The notes beneath the pieces were generated by a model. That model had not been told where the DNA came from. It saw only the letters and a list, made by a program, of their open reading frames with translations, and did not search any database. From Clostridiales bacterium (GTDB lineage Bacteria > Bacillota > Clostridia > Christensenellales > CAG-138): a stretch of 14,697 nt of DNA. The stretch lies in assembly GCA_009783775.1 (NCBI GenBank), contig WRCT01000029.1, positions 1-14,697 of the forward strand. Reading direction: 5' to 3'. The number at the start of each line of letters is the position of its first letter. Position 1 is the stretch's first letter. Positions 1 through 6,765 of this stretch are shown here, piece by piece. The position numbers were made by a program, and so were the translations under genes.

Positions 1-881
1 CCGCTCATCGTGTCAAATACGGTCTGCACCGGTGCGGTCACACCGACCAGGTCAATGTCGCCGCTGATACTGCTGACGTGCAAGGTCTGCGCGTTTAAGC
101 CATTGATACGGACATTGCCGCTCATCGTGTCGCAGGTGACCTGCCCGCCGGCCGCCGCGTTGGACAGTTTGATATCGCCGCTGACGGAGGAGAGGGTCAA
201 GCTGCCGAATCCTGTGTCGCGCACGGTCAGATCGCCGCTCATGGACTCCAGCTTTCCGGTGGCGACCTTACCCATGGTCAGCGCCTGCACATCGCCGCTG
301 ACGCTGGAAAGCGTCAAACTGCCGGAGAGCGTGTTCTCCCAAACCTTCACATTGCCGCTGGCCGTCTCCACGCGCAGGTCGCCGCCTATGGTCAGGCCGT
401 TGACCTCCACGTCCGCGCTGGCGGTGGAGATTTTCACGTCGCGGCTGAGGTCCTGCGGCACCTCGATGGTTAAAGTGGCGTCGTATCCGAAGTTCATCCA
501 CTGCAGATTCGCAATGCGCCACAGCCAATTCCGCTGCCGCTGCTGCTTGACCGTGACGGTCAGCACGCCGGAGGCGCTCAGGCTCACCTCATGCCGCAGG
601 CTCTCGCTGTCATAGTAGGTGACGATAACTTCGTCGCCCTCGCCCGGAATCAACACGACCTTGCCCTCGACCTCATTCACATTCAGCCCCAGCACCGCGT
701 CAGCATCAAAGCTCTTGACTATCTGATCCAGTTGCTCTAAACGGTCCTTCTGAGGCGTCCAACCGAAACTGCCGCCCGAAAACACTTCCCGATGGCACGC
801 CAGTCCCGCGCCGCAGATGGCAGCCCCGCCGATAAACAGGACCAGCCCGATGATCAAAAATACTTTAATTGACGTTTTCAT
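1..881 (-). CDS. DUF4097-family repeat protein with N-terminal membrane anchor (partial, 3' end outside window)
   Basis: About 293 codons are visible; the C-terminus lies beyond base 1. The ATG at 881 follows an AAAGGAGAG ribosome site and lies inside the end of the upstream DUF1700 gene (17-nt overlap), which implies translational coupling. Residues 5-29 form a hydrophobic segment (KVFLIIGLVLFIGG) that should anchor the protein. From about residue 135 the chain becomes a run of short beta-type repeats with a recurring S-G-[DN]-[VIL] core (TASGNVKV, SVSGDVQA, SMSGDLTV, SVSGDIKL, TMSGNVRI, SISGDIDL), the pattern of the DUF4097 / putative adhesin family, expected to fold as a right-handed beta-solenoid. 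The order PadR, DUF1700, DUF4097 is a common Bacillota operon thought to respond to the cell envelope. The exact function of the family is not established. Confidence 0.85.
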   Translation of the reverse strand, partial: MKTSIKVFLIIGLVLFIGGAAICGAGLACHREVFSGGSFGWTPQKDRLEQLDQIVKSFDADAVLGLNVNEVEGKVVLIPGEGDEVIVTYYDSESLRHEVSLSASGVLTVTVKQQRQRNWLWRIANLQWMNFGYDATLTIEVPQDLSRDVKISTASADVEVNGLTIGGDLRVETASGNVKVWENTLSGSLTLSSVSGDVQALTMGKVATGKLESMSGDLTVRDTGFGSLTLSSVSGDIKLSNAAAGGQVTCDTMSGNVRINGLNAQTLHVSSISGDIDLVGVTAPVQTVFDTMS

Positions 882-1470
882 ATTCTCTCTCCTTTCTGAT
901 AAACAGGGACTTGATCCCCTTGCCCATGAGCACGGTCCCCTTGATTAAGACCTTGGAAAACCCGACCATGGCCATGAAGGTCAGGACCCCCGCGCCGATC
1001 AATGCCAGCCCCGCGCCGAGCAGCGTCACCCACCAAGGCCCCGATGCAATCGCCACGAAGGACGCGATCACCAGCACCAGTCCGGCCACGATGATCGAGA
1101 AGATCGCCGCGAACAGGGAGATGATGACGGCCCAAACGCTGACGTAGACCGAGAACACCACCGCGAAAAACGCGACCAGCAGGGAGAGCCAGATGGGGGC
1201 GCCCGCGATCAGCAGGACGATCTCCCAAGCCGCCCACTGCCTGCGGGGCATTTTGGTCTTGATTAAAGTCTGCCACGGCGTCTCGAGCAGGATCTGCTTG
1301 GCCAGCTCGGAAATATCCCCCAGCGCCGCGACCGCCTCTTCCTCGGTCATGCCGTCCTCCACGCGGTCGTCGATCATCTCCGCGTAGAAACTCAGTGATT
1401 TCTGCCGCTCCGCCAGCGGCAACTGCGCCAAATGCGCGTCCAACAGATTCAAAAACTCATGCTTTAACAT
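865..1470 (-). CDS. DUF1700 (HAAS-domain) membrane protein
   Basis: This 201-residue protein has two parts. Residues 1-70 are a soluble helical region with the HAAS-type pattern (LAQLPLAERQKSLSFYAEMI, then DGMTEEEAVAALGD), typical of DUF1700 proteins. Residues about 80-180 are strongly hydrophobic, with about four membrane segments rich in Ile, Val, Ala and Phe. The tail is basic (GKGIKSLFIRKERE). The ATG at 1470 lies within the end of the padR-like gene (14-nt overlap), and its own end overlaps the DUF4097 gene by 17 nt, so the three are co-translated. The family commonly sits beside a PadR regulator and is thought to act at the membrane with it or with the DUF4097 product. The molecular role is unknown, and the assignment rests on domain pattern and gene context. 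Confidence 0.87.
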   Translation of the reverse strand: MLKHEFLNLLDAHLAQLPLAERQKSLSFYAEMIDDRVEDGMTEEEAVAALGDISELAKQILLETPWQTLIKTKMPRRQWAAWEIVLLIAGAPIWLSLLVAFFAVVFSVYVSVWAVIISLFAAIFSIIVAGLVLVIASFVAIASGPWWVTLLGAGLALIGAGVLTFMAMVGFSKVLIKGTVLMGKGIKSLFIRKEREYENVN

Positions 1471-1786
1471 CTTCTTTGCCCATCTCCTCCCTGATAAAAT
1501 CGTAAACCGTTGTAATCTCCTGAAACTCCAGTAAAAAGTCCTCGCACCTTTGCTTGCCTTGCGGGGTGATCTTATAATACTTACGCAGCCTGCTGTTGTG
1601 CTCGACCGCGTACACCGTCAAAAACCCACCCGTCTCCAGCCTCTTCAAAATAGGGTAGAGGGTGGACTCCGAAATGCCGATCACCGCGCTTAAATCCTTC
1701 ACGATCTGATAGCCGTAGGAATCCCCTCGGTTTAAGACCGCCAGCACACAGCAATCCAAAACGCCTCGTTTGAGCTGTACATCCAT
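1457..1786 (-). CDS. PadR-family transcriptional regulator
   Basis: A 109-residue winged-helix protein matching the short PadR class (usual length 100-115). It starts with the PadR signature (MDVQLKRGVLDCCVLAVL), followed by the SYGYQIVKDL helix, the recognition region ISESTLYPILKRLETGGFL and the wing (RLRKYYKITPQGKQ). The C-terminal helix (FLLEFQEITTVYDFIRE) would form the dimer. The ATG at 1786 has a near-perfect AAGGAGGTG ribosome site, which fixes the start. It heads the padR-DUF1700-DUF4097 operon. PadR proteins of this type usually repress their own operon and are released by envelope stress or a small ligand; here the promoter lies directly upstream. No ligand can be inferred from the sequence. 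Confidence 0.92.
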   Translation of the reverse strand: MDVQLKRGVLDCCVLAVLNRGDSYGYQIVKDLSAVIGISESTLYPILKRLETGGFLTVYAVEHNSRLRKYYKITPQGKQRCEDFLLEFQEITTVYDFIREEMGKEDVKA

Positions 1787-1809
1787 GCGAACACCTCCTT
1801 TCGCCTTAT

Positions 1810-1838
1810 ACTATGTCACGCATCATATCAGCTGTCAA
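1810..1838 (-). promoter_or_regulatory. Candidate sigma-A promoter of the padR operon
   Basis: Read on the minus strand, a perfect -35 box TTGACA (1833-1838) is followed after 17 nt by CATAGT (1810-1815), a 4/6 match to the -10 consensus. It sits about 24 nt before the padR start codon. The spacer contains ATG-N5-CAT (1813-1823), a dyad resembling the ATG/CAT half-sites seen in PadR operators, which would fit autorepression. The -35 box is strong; the operator reading is inference. Confidence 0.55.
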
Positions 1839-1886
1839 TAGGTATATGGAAATTTCTTTCATGGTAATTTATGGAAGCGTGTTTGC

Positions 1887-1900
1887 AAAAAAAAAAAAAA
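1887..1900. repeat. 14-nt adenine homopolymer
   Basis: Fourteen consecutive A residues in a non-coding gap, reading as T14 on the strand of the ABC-transporter operon that ends at 2180. The sequence before it on that strand offers only a 4-bp stem (TTGC/GCAA, 1906-1920), so it is a poor intrinsic terminator by itself, though the larger palindromic element lies just upstream. The run may also vary in length between strains. Confidence 0.6.
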
Positions 1901-1931
1901 CAGAATTGCGCACGAGGCAAAAAATAAGCTT

Positions 1932-2095
1932 GGGAACTGGATTGCTTCGGCATCATTCTTGGCAATCAAGACAGTGCCGACGCCTCGCAATGACGCAAAC
2001 CCATTCCCCGTGACGCAAACTCCATTCTCCGTCGTTGCGAGGAGAACACAGGTCAGTGTGCGGGAGAGCAACACGACGAAGCAATCCAGTCTCCC
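1932..2095. repeat. Nested palindromic intergenic element (REP/MITE-like)
   Basis: The outer arms are imperfect inverted repeats: ACTGGATTGCTTCG at 1936-1949 and its complement CGAAGCAATCCAGT at 2077-2090, each continuing into GGGA / TCCC. An inner inverted pair, CCTCGCAATGAC (1983-1994) and GTCGTTGCGAGG (2031-2042), has one mismatch. The centre carries a direct duplication of about 20 bp, TGACGCAAACCCATTCCCCG (1991-2010) and a close copy at 2011-2031. There is no coding potential. From memory, motifs of the type GTCATTGCGAGGAG and GAAGCAATCCAG recur in dispersed non-coding repeats of many bacterial genomes, so this is probably one copy of such a family. Its position after the ABC operon would suit a transcript-end or mRNA-protecting structure. 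Confidence 0.7.
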
Positions 2096-2179
2096 AAGAG
2101 ACATCGCAAAGGGCCAAACAAAAAAGCTATGAGGGGATAAGCAAAGGGGAAATGGCGGCTAGTGGACGAGTCTAATGTG

Positions 2180-2968
2180 CTACTCGTCAGAGAAATAACG
2201 CTCCAGAAAACGTTTGGTTCGCTCGTTTGAGGGATTGTCAAACACCGCCTGCGGCGAGCCGTGCTCCACCACCAGGCCCTCGTCCATAAACAGCACCTGA
2301 TCGGCCACCTGATAGGCGAACCGCATTTCATGTGTGACGATGATCATGGTCGTGTTCTTTTGGGCGAGTTCGCGGATGATCTTCAAGACCTCGCCCGTCA
2401 GCTCGGGGTCAAGCGCCGAGGTGGGCTCGTCAAAACACAGGATGTCGGGCTTTAATGCCAACGCCCTGGCGATGGCGACGCGCTGCTGCTGCCCGCCGGA
2501 CAACTGGTGCGGGTAAAAGCCGCATTTGGCGGAGAGCCCCACCTGGTCTAAAATGTGCAGACCCTCTTGCTGTATCTCATGCAGGATACGCTTTTTGTTT
2601 GCGCCGTAATCCGGCCGCTTTTGCGCCAGCAGTTCCGGGGCCAGCGTGATATTCTGGAGCGCGGTATACTGCGGGAACAAATGAAAGGACTGAAACACAA
2701 GCCCGAAATGCAGCCGGTTTTGCTGAATATAGCTGTCGTTATAGCTTTGGCTTACCGCAGCGTCGTATATGACCTCGCCGCGGATTGAAATACAACCCGT
2801 ATCGGGGCGCTCCAAAAAGTTCAGGCAGCGCAGCAGCGTGGTCTTTCCGCTGCCCGAGGAACCGATCACGGCTAACGTCTCGCCCTCGGCGAGAGAAAAG
2901 CTGACGTTGCGCAAGACCTCGTCCGTGCCGAACCGTTTTGTAATATTTTGTACTTCAAGTAATGCCAT
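2180..2968 (-). CDS. Polar amino-acid ABC transporter, ATP-binding protein
   Basis: A 262-residue ABC ATPase that powers import. Visible motifs are Walker A GSSGSGKTT (residues 36-44), the Q-loop (VFQSF, about 91-95), signature LSGGQ (156-160), Walker B ILCFDEP (176-182) with catalytic Glu181, D-loop SALD and the H-loop His213 (VTHEM). The sequence most resembles the GlnQ/HisP-type polar amino-acid branch. It is about 20 residues longer than usual, mainly because of a segment around residues 66-88 (EVIYDAAVSQSYNDSYIQQN) where family members have a short loop. It is the last gene of a three-gene operon, starting 9 nt after the permease stop. Substrate specificity is set by the receptor and cannot be read here. 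Confidence 0.95.
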   Translation of the reverse strand: MALLEVQNITKRFGTDEVLRNVSFSLAEGETLAVIGSSGSGKTTLLRCLNFLERPDTGCISIRGEVIYDAAVSQSYNDSYIQQNRLHFGLVFQSFHLFPQYTALQNITLAPELLAQKRPDYGANKKRILHEIQQEGLHILDQVGLSAKCGFYPHQLSGGQQQRVAIARALALKPDILCFDEPTSALDPELTGEVLKIIRELAQKNTTMIIVTHEMRFAYQVADQVLFMDEGLVVEHGSPQAVFDNPSNERTKRFLERYFSDE

Positions 2969-2977
2969 GATTCCCCG

Positions 2978-3622
2978 CTATGCTCTGAAATAATTCAGTT
3001 TCTTTTCGATGAATCCGAACAGCAGCGTCAATATGCCCACAAAGAGCAGGTAGAACACCATTGTGTAAAACAGTGGCCAAATCATGCCGCTGTTTGAGAA
3101 CCGTTCCGCCTCCATGATAAGCTCTACGACCATGATTACGCGGGCGAGGGCTGTGTCCTTCACCAGGGTGATGATCTCGTTTGACATGGGCGGAATGATG
3201 CGCTTGATGACCTGTAGTAAGACAACGCGGAAGAAGATCTGCCCTTTCGTCATGCCAAGCACCTGCCCTGCCTCGGACTGGCTGTGCGCGATGCTTTCAA
3301 TCCCGCCTCGGTAAATCTCACTGAAATAGCAGGCGTAGTTGATTACAAAGGCGATGATAACCGCGACAAAGCGCGTTGTGATCGGCGCGCCGAACATAAA
3401 ACCGGGCACGTAATAAACAATAATGATCTGGAGCATGAGCGGCGACCCGCGGATGATCCAGACGAAAATTTTTACGATGGAGCGCAGCGGCTTAAATTTG
3501 CTCATCGCGCCGAACGCGACCAACAACCCCAGCGGAAGCGCGAAGAGCAGCGTGAGCCCGAAAATCAAAAGGGTGGTTTCAAAGCCGGACAGTAAGTTTA
3601 ATGTGACGCCCCAAAAAATCAT
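2978..3622 (-). CDS. Polar amino-acid ABC transporter, permease
   Basis: A 214-residue inner-membrane permease of the HisM/GlnP type. The N-terminal half holds the family pattern GFETTLLIFGLTLLFALPLG, then the conserved IIRGSPLMLQIIIVYYV segment. The cytoplasmic EAA loop that docks on the ATPase runs through SEAGQVLGMTKGQIFFRVVL and ends in the typical NEIITLVKDTAL. About five membrane segments are expected. Length is normal for the family. With only one permease gene, the transporter probably uses a homodimer. Its ATG at 3622 is preceded by AGAGGA, and a GC-rich hairpin lies between it and the receptor gene. Confidence 0.94.
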   Translation of the reverse strand: MIFWGVTLNLLSGFETTLLIFGLTLLFALPLGLLVAFGAMSKFKPLRSIVKIFVWIIRGSPLMLQIIIVYYVPGFMFGAPITTRFVAVIIAFVINYACYFSEIYRGGIESIAHSQSEAGQVLGMTKGQIFFRVVLLQVIKRIIPPMSNEIITLVKDTALARVIMVVELIMEAERFSNSGMIWPLFYTMVFYLLFVGILTLLFGFIEKKLNYFRA

Positions 3623-3637
3623 GGATTTCCTCTTGCA

Positions 3638-3672
3638 GATATCCCCGCCCCCATGTCGGGGCGGGGAATATC
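3638..3672 (-). promoter_or_regulatory. GC-rich hairpin between receptor and permease genes
   Basis: GATATCCCCGCCCC (3638-3651) pairs with CGGGGCGGGGATATC-like sequence at 3657-3672, with one bulged base and a 5-nt loop. It lies after the receptor stop and ends about 15 nt before the permease start, leaving the AGAGGA site exposed. No T-run follows on the transcribed strand, so it is not a standard terminator. In many importer operons such hairpins protect the receptor mRNA and give more receptor than membrane components; that role is inferred here. Confidence 0.65.
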
Positions 3673-3694
3673 ATTCTGTCATACCTGTTATCGT

Positions 3695-4510
3695 TTAGTT
3701 CTTAAAGCTCGAGTCAATCTTGAGCGAGCCGGCGATATTATACTTCTTGGCGATTTCCAGCAGCTTGCCTTCGGCCTCCAACTCCAGGATCGCGGCGTTG
3801 ATCTTGTCGCGCAGCGTATTGCCTTTCTTAAAGCCGATCGCGTAGACTTCGGGCTCCAAATCAAACTCGATCACCGCGATGGCCAAACCGGAATAATCGC
3901 CCATGCCGATCAGCTGCTCCGCCAGGAGATAGTCGACGATGGCACAGTCACTCGCGCCGGCCATGACCTCGCGGAAGGTATTGACCTGAGAAGCGGCTCC
4001 GAGGAAAGAGCCACCCTCTCCAAGGACCCCATTCGCTGCGGTGTGGCCCGCAGAGCCGTCTTCAGCCGTTATCTTCTTGTCCGCCAGGTCCGCGATGGTC
4101 TGGAACTCGCCTAACCTGTCCGCCTTGACGACGACGCACTGCCGGTTGAGCATATAGCTGTAGCTGAAGTCATACCAGTCGCTCCGGCTCTTCTCCACAT
4201 CGTTGATCGTCTCCGTCGTGTTCGCGGTCAGACCGTTCCAAATGCAGGTGATCGCGCCGGACTCCAGCTCGAAATACTTCTGGCTCCACTGGATCTCGAC
4301 AAATTCCACTTCCATGCCGAGCTTTTGACCCACGGCTCTGGCGAACTCGGTGTCAAAACCGACCCAATCGCCGCCTTCCAAGTAGTTCATCGGCTCGAAA
4401 ACGGTCACGCCGCAGACGAGCTTGTCGTTGCTCTTTTTGCAGGCTGTGAACGCGAGCGTCAAACTCAGGACCAAAACCACGGTTAGCAGGGTGCAAATCA
4501 ATTTTTTCAT
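3695..4510 (-). CDS. Amino-acid ABC transporter, substrate-binding lipoprotein
   Basis: A 271-residue receptor with a Lys-rich start, a hydrophobic core and a lipoprotein-type cleavage site LAFTAC with Cys24 as the likely lipidated residue. The mature part follows the SBP_bac_3 fold: MNYLEGGDWVGFDTEFARAV at the start of lobe 1, the characteristic RSDWYDFSYSYM ligand-side motif in the middle, and the closing LEAEGKLLEIAKKYNI helix. Family members bind polar amino acids or cystine; Asp and Arg around RSDWYDFS would contact the ligand, but the specific ligand cannot be told. It is the first gene of the operon, has its own promoter, and is followed by a hairpin likely to raise its level over the permease. 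Confidence 0.94.
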   Translation of the reverse strand: MKKLICTLLTVVLVLSLTLAFTACKKSNDKLVCGVTVFEPMNYLEGGDWVGFDTEFARAVGQKLGMEVEFVEIQWSQKYFELESGAITCIWNGLTANTTETINDVEKSRSDWYDFSYSYMLNRQCVVVKADRLGEFQTIADLADKKITAEDGSAGHTAANGVLGEGGSFLGAASQVNTFREVMAGASDCAIVDYLLAEQLIGMGDYSGLAIAVIEFDLEPEVYAIGFKKGNTLRDKINAAILELEAEGKLLEIAKKYNIAGSLKIDSSFKN

Positions 4511-4552
4511 AATAAGCCTCGTTTCTTTTGTTATTTACCGGACGGTGTTGCT

Positions 4553-4582
4553 ATTATATAACACTTTACCGTGATAAATCAA
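4553..4582 (-). promoter_or_regulatory. Promoter of the ABC transporter operon
   Basis: On the minus strand TTGATT (4577-4582, 4/6 match to -35) is followed after 18 nt by a perfect TATAAT (4553-4558). It is about 43 nt before the receptor ATG and back-to-back with the yerC-type promoter, so the two operons share one divergent control region. Confidence 0.65.
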
Positions 4583-4617
4583 TAGTTTATTTTGTGCTGG
4601 CGTTTTCCTTTGTTCGC

Positions 4618-4626
4618 TGATATAAT
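4618..4626 (+). promoter_or_regulatory. Extended -10 promoter of the yerC-like operon
   Basis: TGATATAAT matches the extended -10 consensus TGnTATAAT perfectly. No good -35 box lies at 16-18 nt, which is typical where an extended -10 compensates. It sits 46 nt before the regulator's ATG. Confidence 0.6.
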
Positions 4627-4672
4627 AATCACACAAAAATCAAATCATGATTTGCGACAGGAGGAATCCGCT

Positions 4673-4960
4673 ATGTTATATGACAACAAAACCGCCGAGC
4701 GTTTGGCCGGCCTGTATTCGGTCGTTGTGCGATTGGACAGCCTGGACGACTGCGCCCGTTTCTTCGAGGACCTCTGCACGATCAACGAACTGCAATCCAT
4801 GGCGCAGCGCTGGGAAGTGGCCAAGTTCCTAAAGCAGGGTCTGCCCTATACGGAGATTGGGGCGCTGACCGGCGCCTCCTCGGCGACCATCTCGCGCGTG
4901 AACCGCGCACTCAACCACGGCGCGGACGGTTATCTGCGTATGCTGGAGATTACAGAGTAG
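4673..4960 (+). CDS. yerC: YerC/YecD-family TrpR-like DNA-binding protein
   Basis: A 95-residue protein of the TrpR superfamily, YerC/YecD type. The core pattern is LDDCARFFEDLCTINELQSM, followed by AQRWEVAKFLKQGLPYTEIG and the helix-turn-helix ASSATISRVNRALNHG. The start at 4673 is chosen because an AGGAGG site lies 8 nt upstream; an in-frame ATG at 4592 has no ribosome site and lies upstream of the likely -10 box. TrpR itself binds tryptophan. YerC-type proteins lack a proven ligand and are presumed repressors or activators. It is transcribed divergently from the amino-acid importer and its stop codon overlaps the start of the next gene, so the lipoprotein downstream is probably a co-regulated partner. 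Confidence 0.9.
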   Translation: MLYDNKTAERLAGLYSVVVRLDSLDDCARFFEDLCTINELQSMAQRWEVAKFLKQGLPYTEIGALTGASSATISRVNRALNHGADGYLRMLEITE

Positions 4961-6114
4961 TGAAAGTTTTTAGGCAAATAGGCCTGTTATGCCTGTGTTT
5001 CCTGCTGCTGGCGGGCTGCGCCCCAAACCCGCCGCTGGAAAACGTGGCCGAAACGCCAATGCCGCAGGCGGACACACCCGCGCCCACGGACACGCCCGCA
5101 CCTACGGACACGCCTGCGCCCGCGCCCAAAACAGAGGGCTTTGTCTTTCAATCCGCCTCGCTTTCGGATTGGGGCAGCATGGCGCTCGAGGCGGACGGTT
5201 GCCTGTGGGGCTGGGGCAATAACGATTACGGCATGATCGGGGACGGCACTGCGGAAAACGCACTCGCTCCCGTTCCGGTGCTCGACGGTGTTGTGGCTGT
5301 GTCCCGCAGCAACTCTCACACCATGGCGATCCGATCGGACGGTAGCCTGTGGGGCTGGGGCTGCAATGCCGAATACGCCGTATCGGGCGACTTTCCACCC
5401 ATCATGAATAACCCAACGCCCCGCAAGGTTTTAGACGACGTCGCCCAAGTATCGGCGGGCGGGCAATTTACGCTGGCTCTGAAAACGGACGGCAGTTTGT
5501 GGGGCTGGGGCTCTAATTGGCTCGGTCTGTTCGGTGACACAGAGGCGCAGCAAGACCCCGTAAAGCTTTTGGACGATGTGGCCTGCCTGCCGGAAGTGGG
5601 CGGTTACGCGCTGGCGATCAAGACGGACGGCAGACTGTTGGTGTGGGAGGGGAACGACTGGCGCACGCTGCTGGGCGGTGTTGTGCAGGCATCCTCCGGT
5701 TACTTTCATATCATGGCGGTGCGGGCGGACGGCAGCCTCTGGGCCTGGGGCGACAATATCTGCGGCCAGCTGGGCAACGGCAAAATGAAGACCCAAAAGA
5801 ACAAGCCCGTCAAGGTGATGAAGGACGTTGCGCAAGTGGCGGCGGGCAATTATTTCACCATGATATTGAAAACGGACGGCAGCCTTTGGTCCTGCGGCGG
5901 GAACGATCTGGGACAGCTGGGAGATGGAAAAACGGCCTTCCGCCGTACAAAGGTCAATAAAGTGATGGATGACGTCATATCCGTCGCGGCAAGCGGCCAG
6001 CACACCGTAGCCGTCAAAGCGGACGGCAGCCTTTGGGCCTGGGGCGCGAACTGGCAGGGCCAGCTGGGCAACGGCGAAACAGAGGACTGTCCGTTTCCCA
6101 TAAAAATCTTTTGA
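4960..6114 (+). CDS. Secreted lipoprotein with seven RCC1-type propeller repeats
   Basis: A 384-residue protein starting with GTG, whose G is the last base of the upstream TAG stop (1-nt overlap). The signal peptide ends in the lipobox LLAGC (Cys20). A low-complexity stalk follows (residues 38-56, repeats of DTPAPT, encoded by 18-bp repeats at 5071-5124). The rest consists of RCC1-like repeats, each with a D-G-x-L-W-x-W-G core; the Asp residues lie at about 79, 127, 177, 223, 257, 306 and 355. Seven repeats fit one closed seven-bladed beta-propeller. The fourth repeat (DGRLLVWEG) is degenerate and the spacing after it is short (34 instead of about 48). Such propellers usually bind proteins or glycans. 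The protein should stand on the outer face of the membrane; its partner is unknown. Confidence 0.93.
   Translation: MKVFRQIGLLCLCFLLLAGCAPNPPLENVAETPMPQADTPAPTDTPAPTDTPAPAPKTEGFVFQSASLSDWGSMALEADGCLWGWGNNDYGMIGDGTAENALAPVPVLDGVVAVSRSNSHTMAIRSDGSLWGWGCNAEYAVSGDFPPIMNNPTPRKVLDDVAQVSAGGQFTLALKTDGSLWGWGSNWLGLFGDTEAQQDPVKLLDDVACLPEVGGYALAIKTDGRLLVWEGNDWRTLLGGVVQASSGYFHIMAVRADGSLWAWGDNICGQLGNGKMKTQKNKPVKVMKDVAQVAAGNYFTMILKTDGSLWSCGGNDLGQLGDGKTAFRRTKVNKVMDDVISVAASGQHTVAVKADGSLWAWGANWQGQLGNGETEDCPFPIKIF
5071..5124 (+). repeat. Three 18-bp tandem repeats coding for the DTPAPT stalk
   Basis: Units at 5071-5088, 5089-5106 and 5107-5124 differ mainly at third codon positions, so the protein repeat is kept while the DNA has drifted. 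It forms the Pro/Thr-rich spacer between the lipid anchor and the propeller, and could change in length by slippage. Confidence 0.8.
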
Positions 6115-6129
6115 GTTTTTTGATGGAAA

Positions 6130-6444
6130 TTAGTCTATCTGCTGCGAATAATCCCTGGAGCCGTGCAAAATACGGTGAATGCGAACCCTCTTGGTCTCTT
6201 CCTCTACGGTATAGAAAACAAGATAACGCATGACAGGCGCCAGCCGAAAACCTTTGGCGGCAAGGCCCGCGTCCTCACAGGCGGCGTACAGGAACGGGTG
6301 TTCCCGCAAACGCGCATAGCACGTTTCCAACGTGTCGCTGAAGTTTTGGACGGCCGACGGGGAAAACAAGCTCTCGGCCAGATAGTCCAGAATGTCGTAA
6401 AAATCTCGAATGGATTTGGTGGTTTGGTCAATCTGAAAGCCCAT
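6130..6444 (-). CDS. RelE/ParE-family toxin
   Basis: A 104-residue protein of the RelE/ParE superfamily. Visible features are the N-terminal helices (SIRDFYDILDYLAESL and SAVQNFSDTLETCYARL), the short turn REHPFLY, then the beta-sheet core with RLAPVMRYLVFYTVEEE and the closing VRIHRILHGSRDY. The R-x-LVFY and RILHGSRD pattern is typical of ParE-like members. RelE homologues cut ribosome-bound mRNA and ParE homologues poison gyrase; which applies cannot be decided here. It overlaps the antitoxin gene by 17 nt and is the second gene of the pair. It converges with the RCC1 lipoprotein gene, with only 15 nt between stops. Confidence 0.88.
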   Translation of the reverse strand: MGFQIDQTTKSIRDFYDILDYLAESLFSPSAVQNFSDTLETCYARLREHPFLYAACEDAGLAAKGFRLAPVMRYLVFYTVEEETKRVRIHRILHGSRDYSQQID

Positions 6445-6742
6445 ATTTTGCCCTCGCTTCCGCTAAAACTTCAAAAGCGTCACGGAAGTTTCCCTCCTCA
6501 AACTCCTTTTCCGATTCCGCCAGCATTTTGCGCACTGCCGCCCATTGCGCCTCGGACCAGTGTGCGGTTGGGCTTTCGGACTGGCTCGGACGCACGTCAA
6601 ACGGAAGGCCCTGCTCTTCGATGGACTTGCGCAAAAAGATATTGATGGCGGTGGTCATGTCCAGCCCGTAGCGCGCGAAAGTGTCCTGCGCCCGTGCCTT
6701 GACACCGGCGTCCATGCGGATATTCATATTGGTTGTTGCCAT
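6428..6742 (-). CDS. RelB/DinJ-family antitoxin
   Basis: A 104-residue antitoxin. The N-terminus is the ribbon-helix-helix DNA-binding part: strand TNMNIRMD, then DAGVKARAQDTFARYGLDMTTAINIFLRKSI, the classic RelB/DinJ pattern, followed by the flexible GLPFDVRPS segment. The acidic C-terminal region (about residues 60-104) should wrap the toxin. The start at 6742 is chosen because AAAGGAGGTG lies just upstream; an in-frame ATG seven codons earlier (6763) overlaps that ribosome site. It is expected to repress its own promoter, alone and with the toxin, at the palindromic site upstream. Confidence 0.92.
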   Translation of the reverse strand: MATTNMNIRMDAGVKARAQDTFARYGLDMTTAINIFLRKSIEEQGLPFDVRPSQSESPTAHWSEAQWAAVRKMLAESEKEFEEGNFRDAFEVLAEARAKYGLSD

Positions 6743-6765
6743 AGTTGTCACCTCCTTTTGCAAAC

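Noticed and set aside
2165..2188. Stem GACGAG / CTCGTC around the stop codon of the transporter ATPase, considered as a terminator.
   Set aside because: The stem is 6 bp with a 12-nt loop, overlaps coding sequence, and no T-run follows on the transcribed strand.
4592..4672. Upstream ATG giving a 27-residue longer YerC-like protein.
   Set aside because: There is no ribosome site, the extra residues are not family-like, and the extended -10 box lies inside this region.
6115..6129. Possible shared terminator between the converging RCC1 lipoprotein and toxin genes.
   Set aside because: Only 15 nt separate the stops; there is a T-run but no inverted repeat.
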